This document shows positions 10,629 through 22,621 of a stretch of 64,000 nt of DNA, piece by piece. Made by a program: the position numbers and the translations under genes. Under the pieces are notes generated by a model. The model was not told the origin of the DNA, did not search any database, and was given only the letters and a program-made list of their open reading frames with translations. The DNA is from Poecilobothrus nobilitatus (lineage: Eukaryota; Arthropoda; Insecta; Diptera; Dolichopodidae), in NCBI GenBank assembly GCA_947095535.1, contig OX352774.1, positions 264,093,843 to 264,157,842 on the forward strand. Direction: 5' to 3'. How positions within the stretch are numbered: position 1 is the stretch's first letter; each line of letters begins with the position of its first letter.

Positions 10629-12114
10629 TTAATACAATATATCTTCTATTGAATTATTTTGATTAATATTATTGGTAATATCGATATTTTTATTTGCTAT
10701 TGTGAATTTGTTTTGTGATTGTGAAATGTTAAGTGGAGAGATGATTTGACTTTTAATTGGAGAGTTTTCATTACCATTTGTAATATTATTATCGCATTGA
10801 TTGTTTTCGACTCTTTCTTTTGCTTTTATTTTATTTTCATATTGTTCATACTTTTCGTTTAATTGACTCTTGTCGAGAGCAAAAGGGAAAGCAGGTGTTT
10901 TGGTTTTGGAGTTTGAAGTAAAATTCATTTGGTTTTGATTTAAATTATTTTGGCTATTTTGATTTTCTTGTAAGTTTTTTATTTCTTGAACTTTCTTATT
11001 TGTGGATGATGATATATCTTCAATTTGTAATCTTTTTAGGTTCGAATTTTCAGGTATACTTTTAATTATCGGATTATTTGGTTTTTCTATATTTAGTAAT
11101 TGTTTATTTGGTAAGTTTTTTACTTCTTTTGTTACGCTATTATCGATTGTATTTTGTACATTATTTTTTGTTATAGATGAGAATGTTTGCAGGTTATTTT
11201 TTTGAATGGGATTTCTTTGGCTATGTATTTTGTGAGCCTCCCTAAAACTACATTTATTTATAGTTTTTATTTTTAGAATATCTTTCTGCTGCACGTATTT
11301 TGGGCAATTGTTGGAGGAAGATGGATGATCTCCTAAGCAGTTAGAGCACATTGTTCTCGTACAGTCGGATGGTTTGTGTGGTGGAAGATTACAATTTTCG
11401 CAATTTGCAGCATTTTTGCAGTGCTTAGTTGTGTGGCCTAAGAGTTGACAATTTTTGCACCTCATTGGATTGGGGAAATATTCTTTTACTTTCTGTTGAT
11501 ACCATGCGATATCGATTTTTTCAGGAATTTTATATAGATTGAAAGTAAGGAGAATAAGGCCAGTATAAATTTTCTTATTGTCAATTGTTTTTGTGAATTT
11601 ATATACATTCGTAACACCTTGTTTTTTCAGATCATTTAGAATTTCTTCTTCGCTAGTGGGAATTAAATTCTTGTCGAATATTGTACCCTTCGTTGAATTA
11701 AATTCGTGAAGTCTCGTGAAATTTTGCCGAGACGGTACATAAACCTGCGAAATTTTTGGTTTTAATAAATTTTTCAGCAATTTTTTGAGATATTGTAAGA
11801 ACTAGAAGATTTCCATCTCGAAGAAGACTGATTGAAAGAATTTCTGTGCTGATACTGTCCAGTGCTTTCTTTTTCGCGAATACACTGAACGAAGAAAGTG
11901 GTTTGGCCTTATCGGTGGATTCTATCACAATAAATTTAGGTGCTTTTTGTGAATTTTGTGGTTCTAGTTGTGGTAGTGCTGGAAATATGTCTTTAGTAAT
12001 ATCCATACCTCTTGGTCTTTTACCTTTTGGTTTCCATGTGCCGGAATCATCCATCAGCAATCCCGCAAACCGGTTCCCCGTAGGGAACGGTTCATCATTA
12101 AACATTTCACTCAC
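10629..12114 (-). pseudogene. I-type LINE ORF1, zinc-knuckle protein broken by a +1 frameshift
   Basis: ORF1 starts at ATG 12114 and reads openly for 138 codons to a TAA at 11698-11700. Its continuation lies one base forward, in a frame open from about 11805 to 10629. That second part has no ATG of its own (its first apparent start is TTG at 11780) and contains the domain that defines the protein: three zinc knuckles at residues 108-121 (C-x2-C-x4-H-x4-C), 127-140 (same spacing) and 145-159 (C-x2-C-x3-H-x6-C), counted from the TTG. The tail is low-complexity and Asn/Gln/Lys-rich. I-clade ORF1 proteins bind the element RNA and form particles with ORF2. The shift must lie in the overlap, roughly 11698-11805, which is A-rich; a one-base insertion, a programmed shift or an assembly error are all possible. 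Confidence 0.85.
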
Positions 12115-12374
12115 TAATTATTATTTATTGGGTTTATATTATTACAATAATTGTTATAGTAGATATATATTATTATTTTCTTATTATTTGTGTAATTGTC
12201 TATTCTAATTTGTATTCTTTTTAGGTTAGATTTTATGAAAGAACGAGATAAAAGTATACGTAGAGTAAAAATAGCAAACGAAAGTAGCGGAAAATCAAAA
12301 TGAAAATGTGAAAATGAAAAAGAAAAACACACTGTGCTCAGCGTCCACTCGCAACGAAAGTTAGCCGAAGACTG
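12115..12374 (-). other. 5' untranslated region of the I-type LINE
   Basis: This is the 260-bp leader from the inferred first base at 12374 to the ORF1 ATG. The first 40 or so bases have ordinary composition and the rest is AT-rich. A 72-codon open frame across it is compositionally biased (Phe, Ser, Ile, Asn) and is not taken as a gene. Confidence 0.6.
12342..12374 (-). promoter_or_regulatory. Internal promoter of the I-type LINE: Inr plus DPE
   Basis: The minus strand starts CAGTCT at 12374, matching the initiator with A as +1 (12373). GGACG sits exactly at +28 to +32 (12346-12342), which fits the downstream promoter element consensus RGWYV at its required spacing. TATA-less promoters made of Inr and DPE inside the transcribed sequence are known from the Drosophila I factor and jockey, because the element must carry its promoter with it. 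Seen: motifs and spacing. Inferred: function. Confidence 0.7.
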
Positions 12375-12386
12375 TTATTATTAAAA
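12375..12386. repeat. Target site duplication, 5' side of the I-type LINE
   Basis: TTATTATTAAAA immediately follows the plus-strand ACTG that ends the element and is identical to 6115-6126. It fixes the 5' boundary at 12374 and shows the copy is not 5'-truncated. Confidence 0.85.
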
Positions 12387-12874
12387 GAATTCCATATTAT
12401 TAATAAGATTATATTTTTATGAATTTTCATATTGCAGTTTTAATTAAATGAATGTAAGATTAAATTAATTATATTTTAAATAACGTCAAAGTATTAAAAA
12501 AAATATTTAATGGTCAAAATGCGTGAACCATGAAAAACTCTAATATGTATATAAAGCTAAATTGGAAATAATGAGCAAACCGCAGATTTTATCTTAGTAT
12601 ACATTTCATGACTTAAACTCAATTATTTTATCAATTAATTTTGCTCACAGGAAAAAATATTTTCATTTTTCACAAATTATGATTATCAGAAAACTTTTGT
12701 TAAAAAAAAATAAAATAAAAAAGACATATTGTACATATTATATTTTCCTATAAATAGCTGTATACAATCATGTGAAAATTGCTGATAAAATCGTTGTTGA
12801 CAGTACATACCATAGAAAAAAAAGTGTCTATATATTAACTTTTTTTTTATTATAATTCTTAAAATATTGTTTAT
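12387..12874. other. AT-rich stretch between two elements
   Basis: I see no coding frame, RNA gene or repeat. Confidence 0.5.
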
Positions 12875-14191
12875 CCTTTTTTTAGCACCTTTCCAAAAAA
12901 ATTTTGAAAAAATGTGCTTATTAGTTTCACTCTGTCCGTCCGTCCCTCCGTCCGTCTGTTTACAAAACTTCTACACCGTTAAAGATAGAGAGAAAAAATT
13001 TTAACCATAGGTAGGTCTCATAAAAAAAATAATTTTGTGGAACAACTTTTTCATGTAGCCCCCCCATTACGGAGCTACAGCCCCTCTAACTTTGAAATAG
13101 CCCTATTTTTAAATGCATATATCTTATGTTCTGCTTAAGATTTTTTCAATCTGAAAACGTCATTCGACAGCTACTTCTTTTATCTTTGTAAATTAATATC
13201 ATGTATTATTATACAATTTTTTTAAATTTAGTATTTAAATTTACCGTTATGTGTAAACCAAATTTTGCATGATTTTTCTACTTTCATAACTCCAGCACGC
13301 TTCTAGATAGAAGCTTGAAATTTTGAGGCAAGAAAGAACTTTTAGAATTAGTATACGTTTACTCAGAAAATTTTTTCGGACCACCCCCTGTTTATGAGCT
13401 ATTAGGGCTTAAAAATTGAAAATTTGCTATTTTCAAACACCTGTAACTTAGGAACCTGTACACATTTTACTTCTGCAAGACATAAAAATTAAAGCTACAA
13501 TAATATATTTTTACGCGTGTTAAAGGTTTATTTTAATTGTAAAGGGTTCCAAAGTTGCAGCTCTTCAAAATTGCGAAAAAGCCCCATTTTCAGATGTATA
13601 TATCTCGGGCTCTGTGTAATAATTTTGCAATCTAAAACCGCCAGAAGATCGAAAATTTTATTATCTATATAAAACAATATCAAAATTATGTAATATTTTG
13701 TAATTTACTATTTAAATTTACCGTTATGTGAAAGCCACATTTTGCATTAAATTTCTTTTTTCATAACTCCGGCACCCCTTTAGATAGGAACCTGAGACAA
13801 TTTTGAGACAAGAAAGAACTTTTAGAATTAGTATAAGTTTTCTCAGAAAATTTTTTGGTAACACCCCCTCTTTAAGAGTTATTACGCCTCAAAAATTGAA
13901 AATTTGCTATTTTTAGACACCTGTAACTTAGGCACCTGTACAAATTTTTCTTCGGCAAGACATGAAAATTAAAGATTTAATAATACATTTTTACGTGTGT
14001 TAACGGCTTTTCTTAGTTATATAGGATTCCGGACTTATAGCCCCTCAAAATTTCAAAAATGTCCTATTTTCACATTTTTTCTTATTACATGAAATTTTCA
14101 AATTTTTGTGTAAGTCACACTTCTAAACAGTTTGCATTGAGTTTTGGAAATGTGCGCTTTTAAAAGCCGTTGGTTTACATTCTACCTTGTT
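12875..14191 (+). mobile_element. GTCC-repeat family, copy A (Helentron/DINE-like)
   Basis: A copy of about 1.32 kb that starts at CTTTTTTTAGCACC and ends at CTACCTTGTT. The 5' end can fold (AGCAC...GTGCT arms within 40 bp), then comes a GTCC tract (12934-12958). The body is three diverged units of about 480 bp; equivalent points lie near 13069, 13556 and 14036 (each 'gcagctc/cagcccctc' followed by a 'ccctatttt'-like phrase). Near the 3' end GGAAATGTGCGCT is an imperfect inverted copy of the 5' AGCACATTTCC, and 'AAGCCGTTGGTTT' can form a small hairpin just before TTCTACCTTGTT. It has no coding capacity. Copies B, C and D share all of this. The family name is inferred from architecture. Confidence 0.75.
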
Positions 14192-14627
14192 TTATTTAAA
14201 ATTCACTATTTAATTTAATTTAATTTTTAAATTTAATTAAATACACTGACAAAAAAAAGAATTTAAAGCTATACTTTTTCTTTACTTTTTTTTATTATAT
14301 TTTTTATGACCTGCACAAACTGTAAAACTTCTTCTATGTGTAGTTTTTAATAAATATAAAAAAAAAGGATATAATATTAGTGGGACAAGGACAATTTCAT
14401 TTGATTTTTTTGTAATTAAATATAGTTCCTGGAAAATGAATAGGTATAGAAACAAAAAAGTACGACAATATTATAAGCAGGGTAATGAAGTAGTTAAAAT
14501 GTGCTTGAGGATCAATCCAAATCAAAGTTTTAATATGCGAGAGGGTTTCCGATATGTTTTCTAAGCTGGTATAGAGCATTATAGTTTGAATACTATTATT
14601 AGTTTATATAGTTTATTTTTTCTCGTG
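14192..14627. other. AT-rich stretch with an unrecognised 60-codon open frame
   Basis: On the minus strand 14579-14397 an open frame of 60 codons has fairly ordinary composition (LYTSLENISETLSHIKTLIW near its start). I do not recognise it. It lies directly downstream of a minus-strand LINE relic and may be that relic's 3' flank. Confidence 0.3.
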
Positions 14628-15075
14628 TTTTATTACCTTATAGAATATAGGCTCCAAAAATCCTCTCCAATTTTTTCTATCTTGCTTAATTCATTTAATT
14701 TCAACCAAAACTTTCTATTTCGTCCTATCTCAATCTGAACGCTTCTTGTTCTTCGTCACTTTAGGTCTGTTTTTTTGTGACTTGGGAAAAAGTTCAATTC
14801 CAGACATATTACTGGTGTTGTTCGACGTCTGAGTATATGGCCAATCCTTCTCCATTTTTTTGTTGAAATTTGTAATTCGAACGGTTTTTGACTATATAAT
14901 TTCTCGTTCACTATTATTCTCGACTTGGTTTTATGTTATCAAGCATGCCCCACTCCAATACAAATTTCATAACTCATTGAACATTCTTATTTCAGTGCCG
15001 GGGATAATTACGATGTTTTCAAGTTTATCCATAATCTTGTGAACACACTTGTTGCCCACGAATTTTTGTGCTCTA
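14628..15075 (-). pseudogene. RTE-like LINE relic, 3' end of the polymerase ORF
   Basis: Minus-strand translation gives TEIRMFNELCNLYWSGA, then KKWRRIGHILRR, then further on, in another frame, NWRGFLEPIFYK. KWRWIGHxLRR followed by an RxxWRGFVEAL-type ending is the standard C-terminus of RTE-like LINE polymerases. At least one frameshift and one stop separate the parts, so it is dead and 5'-truncated. It differs from the relic at 2297-2893, so it is a separate insertion and perhaps a separate family. Confidence 0.65.
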
Positions 15076-18000
15076 TATATCGTTTATCGTTTCTCCGTTT
15101 GTTGTTATTATGTTTCCTACTTTTAGTTATTACTATTTATAGTAATATTACTTTATTTTGTTTATATTAGATGATTATACTGTATATTATAGCAAGAGGA
15201 TTTTTTTTCAATTAAAACAACTTGCTACTAGTGAATATTTAAACCTGTGCTTCCTCGGTTAATAAGCCGCGTGTTTAAACTATTTGAGCATAAAAGTGTT
15301 TTTAAAAAAAAAAAAAATTAATAAAAGAAAAACTTGATTTTAATACACTTTAAATGTTTTGATCAAAAATCAAAAGGAAGATTTTTAAATGGCCCTCGCT
15401 ATTCTCTTTGAATATCCTTTTAATATCATATATTTCCCGTTACTGAAATCAAATTTTGACAATTATTTCATTTTGCATTCTAAATACTTTTATTTATTAA
15501 TTTGTTAAAAAAAACAAGGCATTAGAATTAATTTTAATTTAATTCCTTAATTTAAGCAGCTTTAATTTCCATATAAACTGACAAATCGACAACTCTTTTA
15601 AAAAATATCTGAAAATTAAATTTAATTCTATTTATTGGAATTTTAAATATAAAAATAAAAATTAGGTGACTGTTTTCGCAATCATACAAACATACATAAG
15701 TACGTATATTCAAAATTAGCTATATATTCAAACCAGTTGTCAGAGGAAGCTTAAAGAAAAAATCAAGAACAAAAAAAAAAATTAAAACAAAAAAGCAAAA
15801 TAAAACTGAAATAAAAGAAGAATAAAATATAAATGTTTTTTTTTTTTCAGAAAATATGATAAAACTGAAAATCCTTTTATTTATATGGTTTTTGTTTTTT
15901 ATTTACTGTTTTTTTTTTGCTTTTTTTTTGTTTTTAAATGGCAAATTAAAATAAAATTTCCATATTTACGAGAATAAAATCAAAATAATTTTTTTTCTAT
16001 ATTTATTTTTAAAATTATGGAAAGGACATTTAAATGCGAAGACTTAATGCTCTGCTTTAAATTCTGATGTATTTTTAACGTAAGTATGTATGTTTGTAAA
16101 TTTTGGAAAACAGATTATTTACATAATATAAGTTAAAATATTTTGTAACTTAAGGAGTTCTTAAAAGCACATTTTTATAATACGTATTTAAAATCCAAAA
16201 TAAATGTATAAAAACAAATTTTAAATAAGAAAATGTTTAAATTCAGTCAGAAAAGCATAACTAGTAAGCACATTATATTATTATAGAAGAAAATAAAACA
16301 GGAATTAAAGGATTTAATACGATTTTATATACAAATAAATAAAAAATCTCAAATAATATTGCTATAGATACTGAATTTAACTTAAATATTAATTTTCTTA
16401 TGGTTCTAATATGCTTTTACTTCGCCTTTTAGTACGCAAAGTAATAAAGTAGATATTATGAACAATTCAAGTTAACCGTTTCTAAACGTATTTTTTTAAT
16501 TTCGGATAGTTATGATTTTATTTTAGACTAGTACAAAATTTATAAAGTCAGAGATTGTTTTACCATAAAATTTCTTAATATTTTATTTTAGATAAGAAAA
16601 AAAAATAACAAAAAAATAATACGATATTTCGCACAAGATTGCATATTTTTAGGTTGTTTATATATTTTTGTATTACAAAACTTTTAGATAAAATCAAATA
16701 ATAGATACTTTTTCTCAAAATTATAAAATTTTCTAAAGGTTAATTTAGTTTTTTTTTTTAGAAAATTTTACAAAAATCAGACAAAATTCTTCGAAAAAAT
16801 TGACTTATATTTTAGAAATGATTTTTGATCGAATTGGGGTCGTAAAATACAACCTATATTTTTTTTTTTATCAAATTCTTGGAATCAAGTTAATATTATA
16901 GAAATTACTTAAGTAAAATAACAAGAATATATTTAAGTAAAATAACGTAAAATATTTTATTTCCAAAAACAAATATTTTTATTTTATGTCATTTAATAGA
17001 AATTGTCACAAACATTTTAAAAATGTCTCAAGTTTTTTAACACTGAATTTTTTGTTTTTTTTATTTAACAAATTTTTAATTTTCTTTTAAAGTTAATTTC
17101 ATTTTTTAGCGACTTTATATATTAAAAAAGAAGGTTTTAATTAAAAATTGTCAAGGAAAAAAATTTTTAAAAAAATTTGGCAGTTATGTTGACATAATCA
17201 AATTTTAAATGAATTACAAAATGACAAGTTTTGAAAGTGAAAACAGTTAAAATTATTGTTTGAAATAATTGTTAAAATCCTTGTTACTCCTTTGAGAGAT
17301 TTGAGATCAATTTAAATTGAAAAAGTTAATTAAAATTGTAAATTAATAGAAAAAATGTGGAAAACTGTTTATTATACTGATTCTTCATTCAAAGTTTATA
17401 AATTATTCATTAATTTATTATTTAATACTTTAACAATCCTTAAGCTAATCGTTTTTAATCCATAAGTAAGTGTATTCTTCAAGAATTGTATTATTTGCTA
17501 TTGAAGGAAAACGCTTTCTTGGAAATTAATTATAATGGCGAGTAAATATTAATCATACCACTTTAATAGCTTTTAATTAGAATTACAATCAAACACTGTC
17601 TGCAACTGCACTCTGACATTCAAATTATTATCTTCTAAACAGATATTTGAAGCTATTTACTTTAGAACATACTTTAGATTTGTTTAAATAGTCACACTTG
17701 CAAAAATCGACAAAAACGAAGAAAATTCGAAATCCACTATAGCGAAGTGCATAAAAAATTTTTTAGGTTTAAATTTTTTTTGTAGCCGAGAAAACTTGGC
17801 AAATTCTGGTACTCGTAGTGCCTGCATTACATTCGTTTTTGAAAAAGCTAACCCTTTGAAGTAATTTTACGACATGACAAAGATTATAAAACTTGTAAAT
17901 TTTTTCATAACCTAGCACAGTTTGGCAGACAATTTAAAAACAATTTATGAAAAATATTTATTTCATTTTAGCAAGCGACTTTTAAAAAAGTAATTATAAA

Positions 18001-19449
18001 AAAAGAAAAAAATATTCGCCAATTAAATGCTAATATTAATAAAATTAACAATATTATCTTCACTTTATGAAAGTTATTAAACATGGATTTTTAAATATAA
18101 TTGAAAATAAAAAAAAAAAAAAAATGTTAAAAAAAAGGATAAAAAATGTACTCATTTTCAATTGTAGGCGCAAAAGTATATTTTGTATTATAAACAAAAT
18201 ATATATACATATATAAAATTATTGTATTATATATGTGTTTATTTGTCCTGATGACATTGATTTTAATGATGATGATGATGATAATGATGATGATGTCACA
18301 ATGAAAAAAAAAAAACAAAAAAAGGTGTAATCTATTCAATAATATAATTGCTTTTAATTTATTTTTTTTGTTGTTGTTTTGTGTTCATTCTTTAATGTTT
18401 GTTTGTGTTGTTTTTTTTTTTTTTTATTCTTTTTACTTAACTAATTAAAAAAGTTTTAAATGCTTCAATTTAAAATACATATTTGTATGTAATTGAAATG
18501 TACAATATACAAACTTGCATATAATTTAATATATATAAATTTATCATTGGTTGTAGGATATTGTATGGTATATACAATATGGTATATTCACTTTAAGGAT
18601 AAATCCCACTATATACAATCAAAGTAGAATAAATTAAAGAGTTAACTACAATTCAATAAAATATTTTTTTCTTTTTGATTCGATTTAAGAATTATTGAAG
18701 AGATTTGAATAACTAAATGAAGTAGAATAATTTTATTCAGAAGAAATAAAAAATGTTTACTTTCATATCAGTTTTTTTAAAAGATGAGGTATTATAGTTT
18801 ATTATGAAAAGTAGTAACTGGTCATACTTTCACTTTATAGAAGACTTAAAAATATGAAATCCGAAATGTAGTTTTTGCCGATATTGAAAAATTTTGCGTA
18901 GTTTACCATGTTGCATAAATTTTCGAAAGTCAATGACTTTAATTTATTACATAATATGAAAAAGTTCAAAGAAGACATTAAAAGTTTTGCTGACAACATT
19001 GAGCAGTCGGTTATTAAAAGGCCTATAACGGTTATTAAATTGAGAATTAAAACTAAACTTTACCCAAAATGCAGTCTATGAAGGACCAACTATACACTTT
19101 CGAATTTATTTTATTTTAAATAAAATTCCTTTCCATTTTATTTAGCCATTTTAAGTAGTCTTAGTTCTGCCTTATCATAGGATAATAGTAAAGTATTGAT
19201 TATTGTAAACTTCTTGTGATTCTTTATTTTATTTTATTAGTTGAATTGTTGGTTATTTTTGATTTGATACTATTATACCCCTTCTGTATATTAAATATAT
19301 TGGCAATAATACAATTTCCAACAATACAAACAGATGTTGGTGGTATCAGGAAGTTGAAAATAGACAATAGCTTAATATCACCTTTTGTTTTAAAAAAATA
19401 TAAATGAGTATATGATTTTTTAAAATTATTTCGATTTTTCTAACGACTC
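15076..19449. other. AT-rich stretch of about 4.4 kb without genes
   Basis: The stretch holds A/T homopolymers and a (GAT)n microsatellite at 18265-18296. I found no supported coding frame, RNA gene or repeat family. A 70-codon frame over the GAT tract is a low-complexity artefact. Confidence 0.5.
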
Positions 19450-20077
19450 TGGCCTGAATACTCCTAAAGTAATCCTTTTCGTATCTCCACATTATTCCGT
19501 GGAATGAAAAAGCTGATGAACTTGCAAGAATTGGTACAACCTTGCTTGTCCTGCCTGATAGGGCAAGACTAGGAGTATGTTACTTTGAAAGGAAATAACG
19601 GATATGGTAAATAACAAATGATCAAACTTAACCTCGTGCAATATCACAAGATTGCTATGGTTCAAAACCGATTTAAGACGATCTAATCATCTGCTTTCTC
19701 TTAAAAGGGCAAACATTGGAATGACAATGGGTATAATCGACGGCCACAGCTGTCTAATAGGGAAGCATGCCAGAAGTCTTGGCTTATCCGCAAACGACTA
19801 TTGTAGAGCCTGCAAAAATGAAAAAGAGGAGGAAAGTACTCTCCTTTGCACATGCCCGGCCTTGTTTGCAAGAAGATATACCCATTTGGGGCAATATCTC
19901 TTCCTTAGCGATCTAGCAGGTAAAAATGTGAAGAGCATTCTTCGCTTTGCAAGAAACTCAAATTGTGGGATTAGAAAATCTCAAATTTTAACGAGTGGGA
20001 TAGAAAAGTTTCTATGTTGTATCACAATGAACCAAATACAGTCTAAGTGTGCCTTTTTGGCAGCCACCTTAATCTAG
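19450..20077 (+). pseudogene. LINE relic: end of RNase H and C-terminal zinc-finger region
   Basis: Around 19491-19600 the frame IPWNEKADELARIGTT matches the end of a LINE RNase H (usual form GNExADELAR), then stops. From 19652 a 141-codon open frame reads SLKRANIGMTMGIIDGHSCL, then CRACKNEKEEESTLLCTCPAL. This is the familiar stretch after RNase H in R1/jockey/I-type LINEs (hxxxLITGHxxL... CRxCxxExETxxHxxxxCPAL), although the histidine position of the CCHC-like motif reads Leu here. The two parts are in different frames, so the copy is broken. It ends near GCCTAACCTA at 20086, a few bases before a (TA)n tract that may be its tail. Confidence 0.75.
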
Positions 20078-21300
20078 CCTAACCTATTATATTAATATCA
20101 ATATATATAAATATATATATATATATTATATAATACATAGTTCTTGTTTCCTTTATACATTTTATATATACTAATTGATTGAAAATAATATGTTCATGTA
20201 ACATAATTAAAATTTCATGTCCTGTCATTAAAATGATGTCATTAAAAAAAAAAAAAAAGAAAACATTAAAAGTACAAGAAAACAAAACAAAACAAAATTA
20301 AAAAGCAAAAACAAAAAGAAAAAATGAAATTTTAATTTTATTAAATTACTTTCATTTCCGTCAATTTCCGTTAAATATTAATTAAATGAAACCTCAAATG
20401 GAGCCTGGAAGAGAAATTACTTCACAAATCTGTTTAATTATTTCAATTTTAAATTAAAATCAAAAAAACAAAAAAATAAAAATGAAAAAAAAAAAACAAA
20501 AATTTTAATTAAAAGTTTAAATAATAGTTAATAAATATTTATTTATTGAGTTGTTTTTTATTTTTTTTTTTAATTTTTATTTGAATTTTTTATTTTATAA
20601 TTGTAAATATTTAATAAAAACAGAATAATCATAGAGACAGTATTTATATATAATATATTCTATAATATATAAGTGTAGGTATATATTATATAATGCATAA
20701 AATGTAATCAATATACAATTTTTACGATTATGTTAATAAAGTGCTTATTAAATTTACTCTAATTAAATAAATAAAAAAACAAAAATATTTAAGTTCTACA
20801 AATGTATATTTAACCGCAAAATTAAAATAAAAAAAAAAATATAAATAAAAAATAAATAAAAAAAAAATGAATAAAAAAGTCATTCAAACCAAAATAAAAA
20901 AAAATGGGGTAATTATTATTTAATGCACCTCAAAAAGATTATTATAACCTCAGATTATGTTCAAATTTATAGTAAATAATAATTGTTTTTTTTTTTTTTT
21001 GTTTTTATTTCGTTATTTATTTTATTATATATTAAAGAATTTAAATTTTTAAAAACCGTTTTTTAAAATTTTTTTTCTATAATTACGTTCTATTTTATAT
21101 TTTAAATTAAGAATCTACTGTTTATAAGCATTTTTTTTTCAAATATAATCAATTTATATTTTAATGGTTATTTTATAATATGGATATCTGATACTTGATC
21201 TTTAATGAATGGATGAATTCACTGGAAAAAAAAACTTTGATTTTACACATTTATTTATTTTTGTTGCACTTTAGATGAAAATTAAAAGGGTATAATTTTT
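20078..21300. other. AT-rich stretch without genes
   Basis: The stretch includes a (TA)n tract (about 20100-20130) and AAAAC repeats (about 20278-20300). Nothing else is recognised. Confidence 0.5.
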
Positions 21301-21446
21301 GGGTATAGTTTTTCTTACATTTCTCTGCCTTGCATCCTGTGGATAGGAAATTACACCGCCTTTTCTGTTCAGATGTGGCTGTAAATGTCGTAAGGGGATT
21401 GTTTACTAGGCCATCGATGTCCCTAAGTGGGAAATGTTTTGTCGTA
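21301..21446 (-). other. Unrecognised coding-like island
   Basis: Base composition changes abruptly to near-normal over about 140 bases. The minus strand stays open from about 21446 to 21289, with phrases such as RDIDGLVNNPLTTF, EQKRRC and GCKAEKC and several Cys and Lys. It has no start codon of its own and AT-rich DNA surrounds it. I do not recognise the protein; the likeliest explanation is a short transposon ORF fragment or a lone exon. Confidence 0.3.
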
Positions 21447-22621
21447 TTTTTAAATTTTCATTAGAATTTCATCGGAAAAAAAAATCATTAGAAATATTCA
21501 GAAATTTATCAATGAAGATTAATCATTCATTATAGCTATTATGTAAAAAATGTAGATTTAAATAATTTTCATCATTCATTAATAAAATCTGAAAGTAGAG
21601 TATAGAAAATAAAATTTTAAATAGCGATTTTTTTTGTAATTTTCCAAATTATATTGTTATCTACAATCAAAATTTTCTTAAAAATATTTATCTTAGTGTA
21701 TATATTCAATATATGTTTCATTAAAGTGAAATCAAAAAGAAAAAGTTGAAAACAATATGATTCATGATTGTATATGAAAGTTGAAAGGAGTTCTCCAATT
21801 AATTACAAGGTCAATATTTTGCTATATTGTTGTTTGATAAGAAGGATAGACAACTATCTTTACTTCTAGGCTCTGGGTTACATTGTAAAAATTGTTTGCA
21901 ATTTACACGCCGACTTAGTTTTATATCACGGTGTCACTCATATAAAAATTGATGTTTTTCGAACATAAGTGCCTGAGAATTTGGTTTTGTAAGTCAAGGA
22001 ATTCAAAAACGCTATGTCAGCGTTATATTTCTAATAAAAAATATTTTGAATAAAAATAGTTCCACAAGAATTGATAATTGGATATTATCGTTGATGAGGA
22101 CATTTATATTCCAGAAATTCGAGTCTATCTTCGCGCTTCCTTAATTTATATCAAAATTGTCTGATTTAAAATGAAACAAAAAAAATTAATATTTTAAAAT
22201 TTCGCAATATCAATGGCGGTAATCTGATACAGCAGATACTACAATTTTCTTAGAGCTGAAAATAGTTGAAATTCAAAAATATAAGTGTTCAGTATAACTA
22301 AGTATAAATATAACTGTAAATTGTATAACTGTTGATAGAAACATAGTTTTTGTTTAGTGGGTGAGATTTAGGATAACTATATAATTGCAAAAAATTAGTT
22401 TACGATTAATAAGTCAAAAAAATTTGATAAAATAATTGGATTTAGATAGGTTGTAAATGCGAATGACAAATTATGTAAATACAAAATCTTGCATTTGAAA
22501 AAGAAATGCTTGTAAAAATAAAAGGAAAGCTTGCACTTAAAATGAAATTACTTACATTAAAAAAAAAAAAACACTTTTATTTAAAATTATTAAATCCTTT
22601 TCCTTAAAGTAAAAATATAAA
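21447..22621. other. AT-rich stretch without genes
   Basis: I see no supported feature. A short GC-richer patch near 21860-22030 has no open frame. Confidence 0.5.

Larger units (their letters stand above)
6127..12374 (-). mobile_element. Full-length I-clade non-LTR retrotransposon
   Basis: This is a 6248-bp element on the minus strand, bounded by an exact 12-bp duplication. Reading along the minus strand: 5' end CAGTCT with a 260-bp leader, ORF1 (nucleic-acid binding, three zinc knuckles), a 388-bp spacer, ORF2 (endonuclease, reverse transcriptase, RNase H, C-terminal CCHC), a 3' UTR of about 406 bp, and a (TAA)12 tail. A CAGT start, TAA-repeat tail, RNase H domain and 10-14 bp duplication are the diagnostic set of the I factor and its clade. 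The element would copy itself by target-primed reverse transcription. The exact duplication and long open ORF2 point to a young insertion. The copy is probably defective: ORF1 is frameshifted and the RT catalytic motif is altered (see the CDS entries). Confidence 0.92.

Noticed and set aside
12114..12332. 72-codon minus-strand frame in the LINE leader
   Set aside because: The composition is low-complexity, it ends just at the ORF1 start, and it lies in the untranslated leader.
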